Source of the DNA: Maylandia zebra
Taxonomy: Eukaryota; Chordata; Actinopteri; Cichliformes; Cichlidae
Direction of reading: 5' to 3'
Length of the DNA: 64,000 nucleotides
Assembly: GCF_041146795.1 (NCBI RefSeq)
Contig: NC_135170.1
Coordinates: 6,722,033-6,786,032, forward strand
In this document: positions 42,662 to 54,800 of the stretch, one piece after another
How positions within the stretch are numbered: the stretch's first letter is position 1
Layout of the letters: every line of letters begins with the position of its first letter
Notes under the pieces: model-generated
Told to the model about the DNA's origin: nothing
Database searches by the model: none
What the model saw: only the letters and a program-made list of their open reading frames with translations
Position numbers and translations under genes: made by a program

Positions 42662-45281
42662 AAAAACACCCAGCACGCCCCTGCGGGCGGTTTATCCTTC
42701 AAGCTCGGGTCCTCTACCAGAGGCCTGGGAGCTTGAGGGTCCTGCGCAGTATCTTAGCTGTTCCCAGGACTGCGCTCTTCTGGACAGAGATCTCCGATGT
42801 TGTTCCCGGGATCTGCTGGAGCCACTCGCCTAGCTTGGGAGTCACCGCACCTAGTGCTCCGATTACCACGGGGACCACCGTTACCTTCACCCTCCACATC
42901 CTCTCGAGCTCTTCTCTGAGCCCTTGGTATTTCTCCAGCTTCTCGTGTTCCTTCTTCCTGATATTGCTGTCATTCGGAACCGCTACATCGATCACTACGG
43001 CCGTCTTCTTCTGTTTATCTACCACCACTATGTCCGGTTGGTTAGCCACCACCATTTTGTCCGTCTGTATCTGGAAGTCCCACAGGATCTTAGCTCGGTC
43101 ATTCTCCACCACCCTTGGGGGCATCTCCCATTTTGACCTCGGGACTTCCAGGTTATACTCGGCACAGATGTTCCTGTACACTATGCCGGCCACTTGGTTA
43201 TGGCGTTCCATGTATGCCTTGCCTGCTAGCATCTTGCACCCTGCTGTTATGTGCTGGATTGTCTCTGGGGCATCTTTACACAGCCTGCACCTGGGGTCTT
43301 GCCTGGTGTGATAGACCCCAGCCTCTATGGATCTTGTGCTCAGAGCTTGTTCTTGTGCTGCCATGATTAGTGCCTCTGTGCTGTCTTTCAGTCCAGCTTT
43401 GTCCAGCCACTGGTAGGATTTCTGGATATCAGCCACCCCCTCTATCTGCCGGTGGTACATACCGTGCAGGGGCCTGTCCTTCCATGATGGTTCCTCTTCT
43501 CCCTCCTCTTTCTTGGGTTTCTGCTGCCTGAGGTATTCACTGAGCACTCGGTCAGTTGGGGCCATCTTCCCAATGTATTCTTGGATGTTCGTTGTCTCAT
43601 CCTGGACTGTGGTGCTGACACTCACCAGTCCCCGGCCCCCTTCCTTCCGCTTAGCGTACAGCCTCAGGGTGCTGGACTTGGGGTGAAACCCTCCATGCAT
43701 GGTAAGGAGCTTTCTTGTCTTTATGTCAGTGGCTTCTATCTCCTCCTTTGGCCAGCCTATTACCCCAGCAGGGTACCTGATCACGGGCAGGGCATAGGTG
43801 TTGATGGCCCGGATCTTGTTCTTACCATTCAGCTGACTCCTCAGGACTTGCCTGACCCTCTGCAGGTACTTGGTGGTTGCAGCTTTTCTAGCGGCCTCTT
43901 CATGGTTCCCATTCGCCTGCGGGATCCCCAGGTACTTGTAACTGTCCTCTATGTCTGCAATGTTGCCTTCTGGTAGTTCAATCCCCTCAGTTCTGACTAC
44001 CTTCCCTCTCTTTGTTACCATCCGACTACACTTCTCCAGTCCGAACGACATTCCAATGTCATTGCTGTATAGCCTGGTAGTGTGGATCAGTGAATCGATG
44101 TCTCGTTCACTCTTGGCATACAGCTTGATGTCATCCATGTACAGGAGGTGGCTGACAACTGCTCCGTTCCGTAGTCGGTATCCGTAGCCAGTCTTGTTAA
44201 TGATCTCACTGAGGGGGTTCAGGCCTATGCAGAACAGCAGTGGGGACAGAGCATCTCCTTGGTAGATCCCGCACTTGATGGTGACTTGTGCTATGGGCTT
44301 GGAGTTGGCCTCTAGTGTTGTACGCCACATCCCCATTGAGTTCCTGATGAAGGCTCTTAGGGTCCCATTGATCTTGTACAATTCTAGGCATTCCAGTATC
44401 CAGCTGTGGGGCATTGAGTCATAGGCCTTCTTGTAATCAATCCAGGCAGTGCACAGGTTGGTCAGTCTGGTCTTGCAGTCTCGGCTGACTGTTCTGTCTA
44501 CCAGTAGCTGGTGTTTTGCGCCTCTGGTATTCTTGCCAATTCCTTTCTGTGTCCCGCTCATGTATTGACCCATGTGCCTGTTCATCTTAGCCGATATGAT
44601 GCCTGACAGGAGCTTCCATGTAGTACTGAGGCAGGTTATTGGTCGGTAGTTGGAGGGGACCGGTCCCTTCTTGGGGTCCTTGGGGATCAGGACCGTCCGA
44701 CCTTCGGTTAGCCATTCCGGGTGTCTCTCGTTAACTAGCAGCTGGTTCATTTGTGCTGCTAGACGCTCGTGGAGTGCAGTCAGCTTCTTTAGCCAGTAGG
44801 CGTGAACCATGTCGGGCCCTGGTGCTGTCCAACTCTTCATACTGGAGACCCTTTCTTGGATATCTGCCACTGTGATGGTTACTGGATCCTGTTCGGGGAG
44901 GTTGCTGTGGTCTGCCCTCAGATCCACTAGCCACTGAGCATTGCCGTTATGGGTTGCGTCCTTCTCCCATATGCTCTTCCAGTATTGCTCGGTCTCCAGC
45001 CTTGGTGGTGCTGTTCTCTTATTGTTCCCTTGCCACTGAGAGTACACCTTTGCTGGTTCTGTGGAGAACAGCTGGTTTATTCTCCTGCCTTCTATCTCTC
45101 TGGTGTACCTCCTCAAGCGGCTGGCCAAGGCTGTGAGTCTTTGCTTGGCAGTTTCTAAGGCCTCAGGTATGGACAGCTTGCTGTATTTCTTATGCACCTT
45201 CTTTGTCGCACTTTTCTGCAACTCCGTTAGTTGGCTAACCTCCCTCCGTGCTACTTTGATCTTGCCCTCTAGCCTCCTTCT

Positions 45282-45283
<2 letters not shown>
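42662..45283 (-). mobile_element. R4/Rex6-type LINE, 5'-truncated, inserted in TA repeat
   Basis: The minus-strand LINE body is bordered on both sides by TA repeats (42641-42650 and 45284-45350). Its 3' end in the transcript sense is a T-run passing into ATATAT. The protein is unbroken from the truncation point to its stop. R4/Dong-clade elements use a restriction-like endonuclease and favour simple-repeat targets (family knowledge). Confidence 0.8.
42714..45283 (-). CDS. R4/Rex6-type reverse transcriptase-endonuclease protein (N-terminus missing)
   Basis: About 855 uninterrupted codons of true element sequence; the preceding YIYIYI codons come from the TA repeat. The order is an N-terminal basic region (RRRLEGKIKVARREV), reverse transcriptase with SYRPITCLSTTWKLLSG-like motifs, the active site LLYMDDIKLYA (near 44135), a cysteine knuckle CRLCKDAPETIQHITAGC, and a restriction-like endonuclease with PDIVVVDKQKKTAVVIDVAV followed by EHEKLEKYQGL. 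The enzyme would nick target DNA and reverse-transcribe its own RNA there. The N-terminal zinc-finger region and any true start codon are lost. A long intact frame suggests recent insertion. Confidence 0.88.

Positions 45284-45350
<67 letters not shown>
45284..45350. repeat. TA dinucleotide microsatellite
   Basis: About 33 TA units at the 5' junction of the R4/Rex6-type LINE; probably expanded target sequence. Confidence 0.95.
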
Positions 45351-45357
<7 letters not shown>

Positions 45358-45810
45358 TTCTATATACATATGCAGGACACCTTAAACTAGTTTTTTAATT
45401 AAGCAGCAAGGCAGAACAAAGTCGGGCCTGTATCAAGACACGAGGACTAAACCCCAATTCAACCAGACCCAGAACTGATCCGGAATTAAAACGACTACAA
45501 CAGTAACCAAGACAGAACCAGAATCAGAACTAGATGATAGTAGCACTAAAAGTCATCATAGACCTGCACTACACTTATTTTTTAATTCTACCAAAGTACA
45601 ATATTTAGATTGAGAAATGTTTATATAATTATTTAGCCTTGTTGTGCAAACAAGCTGCAGAACTTAATAAATATAGAATTTGAAAAGTAACAAATGGTAT
45701 CTAAAAAGTTACACTAGGTACGAGATACATGTTCTGGTGAGTTTTGGCAAACAACTATTTGACTAACATGTCTGTCTCACCTGCTCTTGTTCCATCTCTG
45801 TTCTGTCGTC

Positions 45811-45870
45811 ATTCTCTCTCTCCCTCTCTGCTCCTGTCTCTCTCTCTCTGTTCCTCCCTCTCTCTCTCTG

Positions 45871-45907
<37 letters not shown>

Positions 45908-45965
45908 TCCTGTCTCTCTCTCTCTGTTCCTCTCTCTCTCTCTCTGTTCCTCTCTCTCCCTCTTT
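45811..45965. repeat. CT-rich microsatellite
   Basis: TCTCTCTC runs broken by CTGTTCC and CTGCTCC. Open frames here (Ser-Leu or Arg-Glu repeats) are low-complexity artefacts. Confidence 0.93.
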
Positions 45966-46005
45966 GTGCTGACAATCAAGCCAAACACCAACATCATCAA
46001 ATATA

Positions 46006-46608
46006 CAGTTGAAACCACATATTTATGTACTCTTCAGATAAAAACACCTTTTTAATTGTAACATCAAATCAGACTAAATGTTTATTTTTTAGATTGATAA
46101 ATATAAAAAACATATTTGTTAACTTTAAGAGTAAAGAGAGAAACTATCTGTATTTCTTAATTGCAAATGGCACCAAATTGTATTCAAAATTGAGCCACAC
46201 TTATGGAGCTCCACAATTCTTCTCCTGGTGTTTTGGTTGACAGCTCTTGATTTTCCCATGTCACAGAAACAGGCTCTGTGTTTTGCCTTATATGCATCCA
46301 CAGCTGTGCCACCACTTTACTCACATGGACTCTACTAACCTATCAGAAGCTTCTTCAGCTCAGAATGGAATCGTCTGCAGTTTTCTTATTAATTAACAAT
46401 AAACTTAGTGTATATGTACTCCTAAATTTGATGAAAGTGATTAAAATAGACAGCTCTGTCTCTCTTTATTCTGACATTTAACTAATTCAAAAGATATTTC
46501 AACATTTATTTATCTAAAACAAAAGTTTACTCTAAATTGATGTTGTACAGTAAAAAAAAGTTTTTATGTTTTCTCCCTAAAGTGTATATAAATATCTGGT
46601 TTAAACTG
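46006..46608. mobile_element. Tc1-like remnant, copy 2
   Basis: The same internally deleted Tc1 remnant as 34607-35209, with the same tips, at the matching place in the duplicated segment. It was therefore copied with the segment and did not insert independently. Confidence 0.7.
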
Positions 46609-47995
46609 TGAATATACTGCTGTGTATTGAAATTCCTCTTGTTTTTTATAGATATACTGAACAACATCCAAAGCATAATATATAAAATAACATCTACCTG
46701 AGTTTTTTCTTTGAAAGAAGCTCCTTATGTCCATTGTTGTGTTCATCAGTACACAATTGAAACCGATTTAGAGAGTTTGTTTAGCCGTGGAGGGAAACAA
46801 CTGAAAATATTAAATGTAAGCTAAGACTCTAAGCTAAGACTTTGTGAGTAGTTCTTAACTGAGCGGTGGTTTCCCTTAAGTGACAGCGGCCTCCATTATT
46901 TTGTTTGGCCTGCCTGGGTATTGTTAATAGCAGCATTGCTGTCTTTTTTTTGTTGAAGCCGTATAGTTGTTTTCTTTGTTGAAGTGGTCACTATCTCTTT
47001 GGGTTGACCTGTCTGATTTATCATTAAAGCAGCGGTGCTGTCTCTTTTTGTTGTTACCATTTATATGATTATTGAGGTATTTGATTATAATAAAGATTTA
47101 TTTTATGTTAAATACCTCTGCCTGGCGTTCTTTTCATTTCACCCGGATCCAACTGTTACTGTCCCCCACCCTCATCGCCTAGCTTTTATGTGGGGATGTA
47201 ACAAGGCGAACTGAAGAGGAGGACAGGGACAGGTGCTGCTAGGGTGAGACAGACGTCTCTCACGGAGTCCTTTAGTGCTGCAGGCAGGCAAGGTGTTCAA
47301 ATAGTGCACAACTTCAGTTTTTTTTATTTCTATATGATGAACTCTGCATTATTAAGTGATAAGAACAAGAAATCTGATGTCCTGTAATCATTATGATGCT
47401 ACAATTTGAGATACAATAAATAAAATAAGTTTGTGCACAAAGTATCGGATCAGTATCGTCGATACCACCCTGAATATTACTTGGTATCCGATCGGAAAGA
47501 AAATCAGTGGTATCGCACATCACTAGTACCTAGTCAAACTTCACTTCTCCTCTGTCTGCCCTGCTCCGTTTCTCCAACAGCGCGCTCTTAGGCAGCAGCT
47601 GCCCTGCCCCGCTTAGTGCCTGAGCTCGGATCATACCAATATTAGGGGGGGTTTACGCACAGTCATAAATTCCCACAGTGTGCACTATGTGCTTCGAATA
47701 TTGTGTGTAGTTTTTTGCTTTATACAGTTGTCAGCCAGGCATCTAACTATGAAAAAAAAATTACACTCCAAAAGACCCCGGGCTTCTGAAAAAACAACCC
47801 GGGCTTAAGCCCAGTAAGCCACCCCCCCCCCCCCCGCTCCGCCACTGGTGCTCAGTACCTTGAGAATATTCTTCCTGGCTCAAAATGACTTTATATGATT
47901 CATTAGATTTATGTTTGGCAGATTATAGGCCAACATGTCATTCATAACCGTTTAAATTCCCGGAATTCACTTTTCGCCACAACACCAGTTTGCCT

Positions 47996-48444
47996 GTGTC
48001 GTGGCAAGGTAGGGATCAGCGACAGAATTTGCTTCCCCTGCGTAGGGAGTATGTCTGGTTGACTCTGCCTGCATTACAACCAACTAGATGAAGTAGTGAT
48101 GTTTACTTTAGTAAAAATTGAAAGATGAGCGTCGTTACATTACCGTTCAGTTTGTGAGTTACAATCAGAAAATGATACATTTATTGTTCATTTATCGGAC
48201 AGGATTATTTTTGACAAATCAAAGAAATTTTGCCCGATAATTACTTTTTTTCCTAGTGTAACTTCACTTCAAAGAGCTACAACTCAAACATTTCGGAGTA
48301 ATAAGTCATAATAAGAAGTGCATCTGAACTAAAAATCAAGAATGAGTGATACTGTTTGTCAGTGATTTGGAAATTCTTTCCATTGCGTGCTTGCCACGCA
48401 GGGGAAACAAATTTTGTCGGGGATACCAACCTTGGCACGACACC
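47996..48444. mobile_element. 450-bp MITE upstream of gene B
   Basis: The left end GTCGTGGCAAGGTAGGGATC followed by GCTTCCCCTGCG and the right end, inverted, GTCGTGCCAAGGTTGGTATC followed by GTTTCCCCTGCG form imperfect inverted repeats of about 45 bp. The centre is AT-rich and noncoding. No target duplication was settled. Confidence 0.6.
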
Positions 48445-48733
48445 GGCAATAAACAAAAGCTCTACCTCTGCTAAACTGTACATTACACACTTCAGAAAAC
48501 ACAGTCTGGTGTGAGGAAAATCAAAGCGATCGAGGTAACTTGTAATCTAGGTTAATACTACAGTGTGACCACTAGATGGAGACAGTGTCTGTTCTCATGG
48601 ATAACGTGTTGAAGACCTGTTGCAAATTTGTTTCCAGTCCTATTCAAACTGTGATGATTTACAACAACTAAGAGACTAAATTAGAAATTAGGATTATGTT
48701 TGCAAATGGTATTCAGCAATCCACAAAAAACCC

Positions 48734-48757
48734 ACCGGAAATCTGAAGGGGAAGTTC
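48734..48757 (+). promoter_or_regulatory. ETS/PU.1-like sites upstream of gene B
   Basis: ACCGGAAAT then AAGGGGAAGTTC, about 60-80 bases before the ATG, matching the pair upstream of gene A. ETS-type binding is inferred from the GGAA cores. Confidence 0.3.
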
Positions 48758-48813
48758 GTTTTACTGTCGCCTGGCTCTCATAAATGACATGAAGCAGCTT
48801 TTTGTGGTCAGTC

Positions 48814-48856
48814 ATGGCAGGCACACAGCAAAACATCCTTCACTTTCTGATGCTTG
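48814..48856 (+). CDS. Gene B exon 1: signal peptide start
   Basis: ATG with [14 protein letters not shown] and a proper GTAAGC donor, phase 1. It joins exon 2 to give a typical hydrophobic leader. An upstream ATG at 48795 lies in another frame and gives no leader. Confidence 0.75.
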
Positions 48857-51815
48857 GTAAGCAATAATTTCTATAATGTATAATACTTTTCTTTATGTTG
48901 TACGGAGATAGCATGAGACAGTCTTTAAGTCTCAGTGTTCAATGCAAACATTCATCATTATATTTGTTTTATTTATTTTTTTGCCAACCTTTGTCCTGTG
49001 TAATCTCACGTATTCTTCTTCAGTAGTTTCTTGCATCTTTGCCTTTCTCGCACCTGCAGCAGGTCAGTGTCTTCTCATGTGTTATACATACATGCTTAAA
49101 TATAAAATTTTGATATTTTTAAAGGACAATATTATATATAGTTTATATTATGTGCTGATAGGTCCGATCAGACTAGCTGGGTCTGGGTCCACTCGGTGCT
49201 CTGGAAGGGTTGAAGTCTATCACAGTGGCTCCTGGGGAACAGTCTGTGATGATGACTGGGACTTAAATGATGCCAACGTGGTCTGTAGACAGCTGGGCTG
49301 TCGGAAAGCGGTGAAGGTCACTTCATCTGCTGACTTTGGTCCAGGAAGTGGGAAAATCTGGCTTGATAATGTGGCCTGTTCAGGAACTGAAAGCTCTATA
49401 ACTGAGTGTGGACACAGTGGATTTGGGACACACAACTGTGGACATGGCGAGGACGCTGGTGTTGTCTGTTTAGGTGAGATAATGTTCTAATAAATTGTGC
49501 TGAATAAATGTATCTTTCTCTGTTTAGATGAACAACTCTGTGACCCAGTCACTATAACTGAGCTAAACTGAATGGCAAGAAGGAAAGTTGGGCTGGGTTA
49601 TTGGCTTTTGGCTTTCTTTTGGTTTCTTCAGAATTTAAATGATACAAAGTATGTTATCTTTCATAATTATTATTGTTGGTAAGTGTGTGTGATGGTTGCA
49701 TGACCAAACAATAAAAAAGAAAACACTAACACTTTTTAAACAAATGTTCCTGTGACTAGGTGCCCATATCAGATTATCTGAGTCTGGGTTGAGTCAGTGC
49801 TTTGGAAGAGTAGAAATCTACCACAGTAGTGCATGGGGAACAGTCTGTGATGATGGCTGGGACTTAAAGGATGCTGAAGTGGTCTGCAGATCCTTAGACT
49901 GTGGTACAGCCCTGAGTGCCACTTCATCTGCCCTTTTTGGTCAAGGAAGTGGACAGATCTTGCTTGATGATGTGGCCTGTTCAGGGAGTGAAAGTTCTCT
50001 AACTGAGTGTCAGCACAGAGGATTCGGGACACACGACTGTAACCATGGTGAAGATGCGGGTGTCGTCTGTTCAGGTGAGCAGAAACACTGAAATTATAAT
50101 ATTTGTTTTCTTTGTTATTACTCATTAAACATTTTTAGTGTTTATGGAAAATAAATGAACTCTCGAGTAAAGCTTAAAAATAAGTACGTTCACATAGCAA
50201 CAGCTTTTACACAAGTCTTCTTCACAGCTCCACCATAATCTGGTGGAGCTGGAGCAGTCGAGTGGTCAGCACCAGCAGATCTCATCAGGTCATCCATCAT
50301 CATGTTAGTTAACTTAAAGTCTGGCCCTCATTTGTGCACACTTGGTTTCAGTTCCTTCTGCTGGACAAACTCCTTCAATTAATTAAATTTTTACACATGA
50401 ACTGACATGCAGTTGTTCTTTACTTGTGCTTTATTTTTAGTCTTTTAACTTTCCTCTAACTAGTATAATGTTGACATCCCTTTATTTAAAGACAGTTATT
50501 ATAGCAGATGAATGTCTAACATCTATCAGGTTACTTTTCCAGCTTCATGCTAACTCATGATGGTATGTCTGAGATTTCAGATGCTTCTTGTAGGTGATAA
50601 ACTCAAGATTAATTTTATTTGATAGATCAGCGTAGTACAGCCTCACTCCTTCAGTTTTGATTTGTGAATTAGCTAAGGCTCGGCTAAGGTTAGCATTTGG
50701 AGATCTCATTATAATGGGGTTTGACATACTTGTTTTTTTACATCCTTTTTTGTAGAGAATGTCAACATGTGATTACTACTTGAAAGTGTCACTTTGATGC
50801 TGCACAGCTTACATGTTCTTCCAGTGATAGTGTGGGCTGTTTCTTGCTACTCTGGCTTCCTCCCAAAGACATGTATATTGAGTTAATTGGTAATCCTAAC
50901 TGATTATATTGGGATCAGTGGAATATGATTATATTAACTGCCCTGCATCTCTTCAAAGCAAAAGATATCTAATAGTTAATAATAATATTAATAATGATGA
51001 TAATAATGATGATGAGAAGAAGAAGAAGTAGAAGAGTGGGCTGCTTATTAAAGTCTGTGACCTTTTGGAGTAAGATGTCTCAAAAACTGAAAACATTGCT
51101 AAGGCTGTCACTTATGTTTATGTCTTAACATTTTTTCAGATTTTAGATTTTTCTTCCTGCTCACCTCTCATTTCCCCCTTGCCTTAATTTTGTATTTTGC
51201 ATTTGTATTTCCCTCTTTTTATTTTTAATACATGCATGCATGCCTCTTTGTGTGCTCTGCATTTTCCTTAAGATAATATAACAGAGGTTAAAACATGAAC
51301 AGAGTGGATTTCAAAGCTTGTCAATATGGACGATGAAAACAAGCAGCTCTAACAAATTTATACTCTATGCTGTCATAAGCTGCCCTTTACCTTTCTTTGT
51401 TTATCAGAATATATATATTGAATATATATAAATATGTGTGTGTGCACGTGTGTATGTAGCAACAATGCCAAATATTCTAAGTCAAAGTTCATCAGTGCTG
51501 CAGATTTTTGGTGGTAAGAGAAACCGAAGGGTTTTTGCAAAAGAGGAACTAAAGCTGATTTGGGTGAAAACTACATGTTCTAGACTGACAAACTAAATAA
51601 GATGAAATACATCACACCGATGGTCAGAAATTTATTTTAAGGAAAAATGGAATGTGTTCATTCTGTTTTAGTGTCCTTGCTGCTGCTGTTTTAATACAGT
51701 CAATCCTTCTGCTGCTCCACTAGAAAAAAACACCATCTCCAAATTATTTTAAAGACTGTGTAATCATTAGTGACTTTTTGCAGTTAACATTTACATGTGT
51801 GTGTGTATATATATG

Positions 51816-51849
<34 letters not shown>

Positions 51850-54800
51850 TATTTGATTGCCGGTGCAAATTCTGTCATTGATCATGGTGATTTTCTCATT
51901 TCATTCACTGAAGTTTGTGAAGTTTCAAAACAAGATGTTCGAGTTAGGTCAAAGCTTCGACTGTAAATTTAGCATCTAGACCTAATTTCTATCGAGGACA
52001 CTCAAAAGAATAACTGTTATGTAATCCTGCAGTGATTTGTTAATTTGGCTCAATTCCAGCAATTGACACCTTCCCTGCACGTTTTTAAAACTAGATGTGG
52101 GGAAAGCAGCAATATCAGCCCATTGTAGAACAAAACAGAACAGCCTACAATGCCAGCAGGCATGAAATTGATTCTTGAAAGAAAGCTTGAAAAAATAAAG
52201 TGGATGTGATAGTGGGTTGCAAAGTGGCTTGCAGTGAGAATGTCACTAAATGTTACTGTGGGGCGATCGTGGCTCAAGAGTTTTGTAATCGGAAGGTTGC
52301 CGGTTCGAGCCCAGACTTGCATAGTCTCGGTCGTTGTGTCCTTGGGCAAGACACTTCACCCATTGCCTACTGGTGGCACGAGTGTCCGGCAGCCTCGCCT
52401 CTGTCAGTGCACCCCAGGGCGGCTGTGGCTACAATGTAGCTTGCCATCATCAGTGTGTGAATGGGTGGATGACTGGACGTGTAAACAATATACAAATACA
52501 GGCCATTTACCATTTGTAAAGAGAATTGCTAGTTGGATATGTAAACTGGTATCAGTTGAGCCATATGGATTGTTATTGGGATTAGCTGAGGACATCGGTG
52601 TAGCTTGACTTTGTGATCTGTTAAAACTCACACTATTCTTTTTGTTTGGACTTTTCAGCGAGTCTCCCAAAACCCAGCATCTCTGTAAATGAAGGTCAGG
52701 TTAGCTGGGGTCAGAATATCAGCATCACTTGTTCCGTCTCATCTGAGTTCTTAGATGGAACTTTCACCCTCAAGAAAACCTCAAGTAATTTCAGTCAGAC
52801 TGAAACAGGATCCAGATCTGCTACCTTCAATATCCACAGAGTGGACTTCAGTGATAAGGGACTGTACCAGTGTCAGTATGAGAAACGCATTTCAAGTAAC
52901 ACATTCAGCTCCCCCCTCAGTGACTCTGTCAGAATCTCTGTTACTGGTAAGAAGAAATACACTTTCCTGAACACCATGTTGCATTTGTTTTCTATAAATA
53001 ATCAAAGGGTAGTCACTCAACTACCAATATATTTAATATTGTTTGGGTTTTTTTCTTTTCAGTAAGCAAACCCAATATCTCCATCAGTCCTGCTGGTGAG
53101 GTGACCTGGGGTCAAAACATTGGAATCACTTGTTCAATCTCAACTCAAACTTTAGGTGGAACATTCATTCTGATGAAAACATCAGATTCATTCAACAGGA
53201 CCCAAAACTCAAACACAAACTCTGCTACCTTCAATATTCCTGAAGTAGACTTTGATGATGAGGGATTGTACCAGTGTCAGTATCAGGAAAGCGGCCCAAG
53301 TCAACAATTTTACTCCCCAACAAGTGACTCTGTTAGGCTCTCTGTTACAGGTAAGAAAACAAATGATAGCATGTAGTATGTATGATAGTCAATAATTAAT
53401 AGCAATGTATATAAGAGGATACTGCAGTAGTTCTTTCTAGTATTTATGACAGCAGTTGCTGTTTTATAAAGTTTCTGACTGCCTGACGAAATGCTCTCAA
53501 GGCCCACAGTACTGAGGACTAAACACAGACTACTGGAAACAAACTATTACACACTGTGGAGCATTTAGCAGCTAAAAAGAGCTAAATGTTAAGTTGGGGC
53601 CTAAAAGAGTCAATGGTGGAATTTCATTCACCAGGTCACAAAAAACAGTAACACTTGAAAATAATGTCACACTGTTAGTAAAGTATTAGTAAGTGCGTAA
53701 CTCATCATTTATAAAGCACTACTCCTCATTAGTATGTAACTTATAAATACAGATTTAAATTTTTATTCATGATTAATTCAGAAATTCTAAGTATTATTAT
53801 TATTTAGAGACACACACAAATATATACATATTTGTATTTGTATTCTATTTTTATCTTATTGTATATAGTATTTTATTTTATTCTATTCTGTACAGTTGTG
53901 TACTGTATTTATTCTTATTGTATTCTAATTTTTGCCTCATAACTTTTGCACTGTCCACTTCCTGCTGTGACAAAACAAATTTCCCACGTGTGGGACTAAT
54001 AAAGGTTATCTTATCTTATCTTATCTTATCTTATATATGTATATATATGATTACGATTTTTGTGAGTGTATTAATTGTGGTTATTTTTTTATTGTAAATT
54101 AAGGTAGTTGCTAGTTGTTAGTTTTGTGTGTATTTTAAGTATTTTGTGTGGTCTTCTCTAAAGTGAGGATAGTGGTGCAGTGGTTAGCACTGTTGCCTCA
54201 CAGTGGGAAGGTCCTGAGTTTGACCCCAACATCTAGCACACCCTTTATTTGTGGAGTTTGCATGTTCTCCCTGCATGTTTGGTTCCTCCTGGTTTCCTTG
54301 CAGTATCAGTGTATCATGAGGGATACTTGATATTTGTGAAGCTCTTTGAAAAACTCACTATTGCCTTGTGATCACCTTACTAGTCTTAGTATAATGAGGC
54401 AAAGCTACCCTGTGGCTCCAGCTGTCCAGTGTATCTTTTATTCCTAAATCCACTTTATAAACTATGGTTTAGACTCTGGTCTTAACTACATGTCAGTATT
54501 TTGCAAACCTCGGGGGGATTATGTTTGTAACTGGCAATAAATATTTACATGTCCTGTATGTCTTTGTTCTTTGTCTGTGTCATTTATCTGTTGTGAAGAT
54601 AGCTGAGACTTGTTCGAGTCTTCAGCTACTTTCATTTTTTTTCTAAATGCTTTATAAGGCAAGTCGTCCCTTTACTCGTCACACAAAATACTTAACAACT
54701 AGTAACTGTCTGAATTAACCATGAATTACAGTATGATAATAAAGTGTCTGTTAACACACTCACAAACAGTTCAGTTCATCTTTAAAAGCATTGAGTAATA

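Larger units (their letters stand above)
42577..46860. repeat. Right copy of internal direct duplication
   Basis: Same series of blocks as 34009-36740: GTAGAAATGACTGAAAGATT, AGGACACCTTAAACTAG, the Tc1 remnant at 46006 and TAAGCTAAGACTCT. It is split by the R4/Rex6-type LINE and expanded TA and CT microsatellites. It lacks the 1.3-kb MITE, giving the empty site. Confidence 0.75.
33910..47847. mobile_element. 13.9-kb hAT-ended composite element
   Basis: The left tip CAGAGGCGCAGCC and right tip GCTCCGCCACTG form imperfect terminal inverted repeats, flanked by the identical 8-bp duplication GTGCTCAG (33902-33909 and 47848-47855). An 8-bp duplication with CAG/CTG tips is the hAT signature. No hAT transposase was found inside. 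The contents are an internal direct duplication, Tc1 remnants, a MITE, a Gypsy element, solo LTRs and an R4/Rex6-type LINE, so the length comes mostly from later insertions. Confidence 0.7.

Noticed and set aside
43951-44187. Plus-strand open frames across 42.5-45.3 kb
   Set aside because: Antisense shadows of the R4/Rex6-type LINE protein on the minus strand.
45744-46055. Ser-Leu-rich and Arg-Glu-rich open frames on both strands
   Set aside because: Low-complexity CT microsatellite; no splice or homology support.
52258-52345. Possible tRNA gene (A- and B-box sequences)
   Set aside because: Part of a longer SINE with a characteristic non-tRNA body; a sister copy is at 30893-31212 and no acceptor stem was evident.
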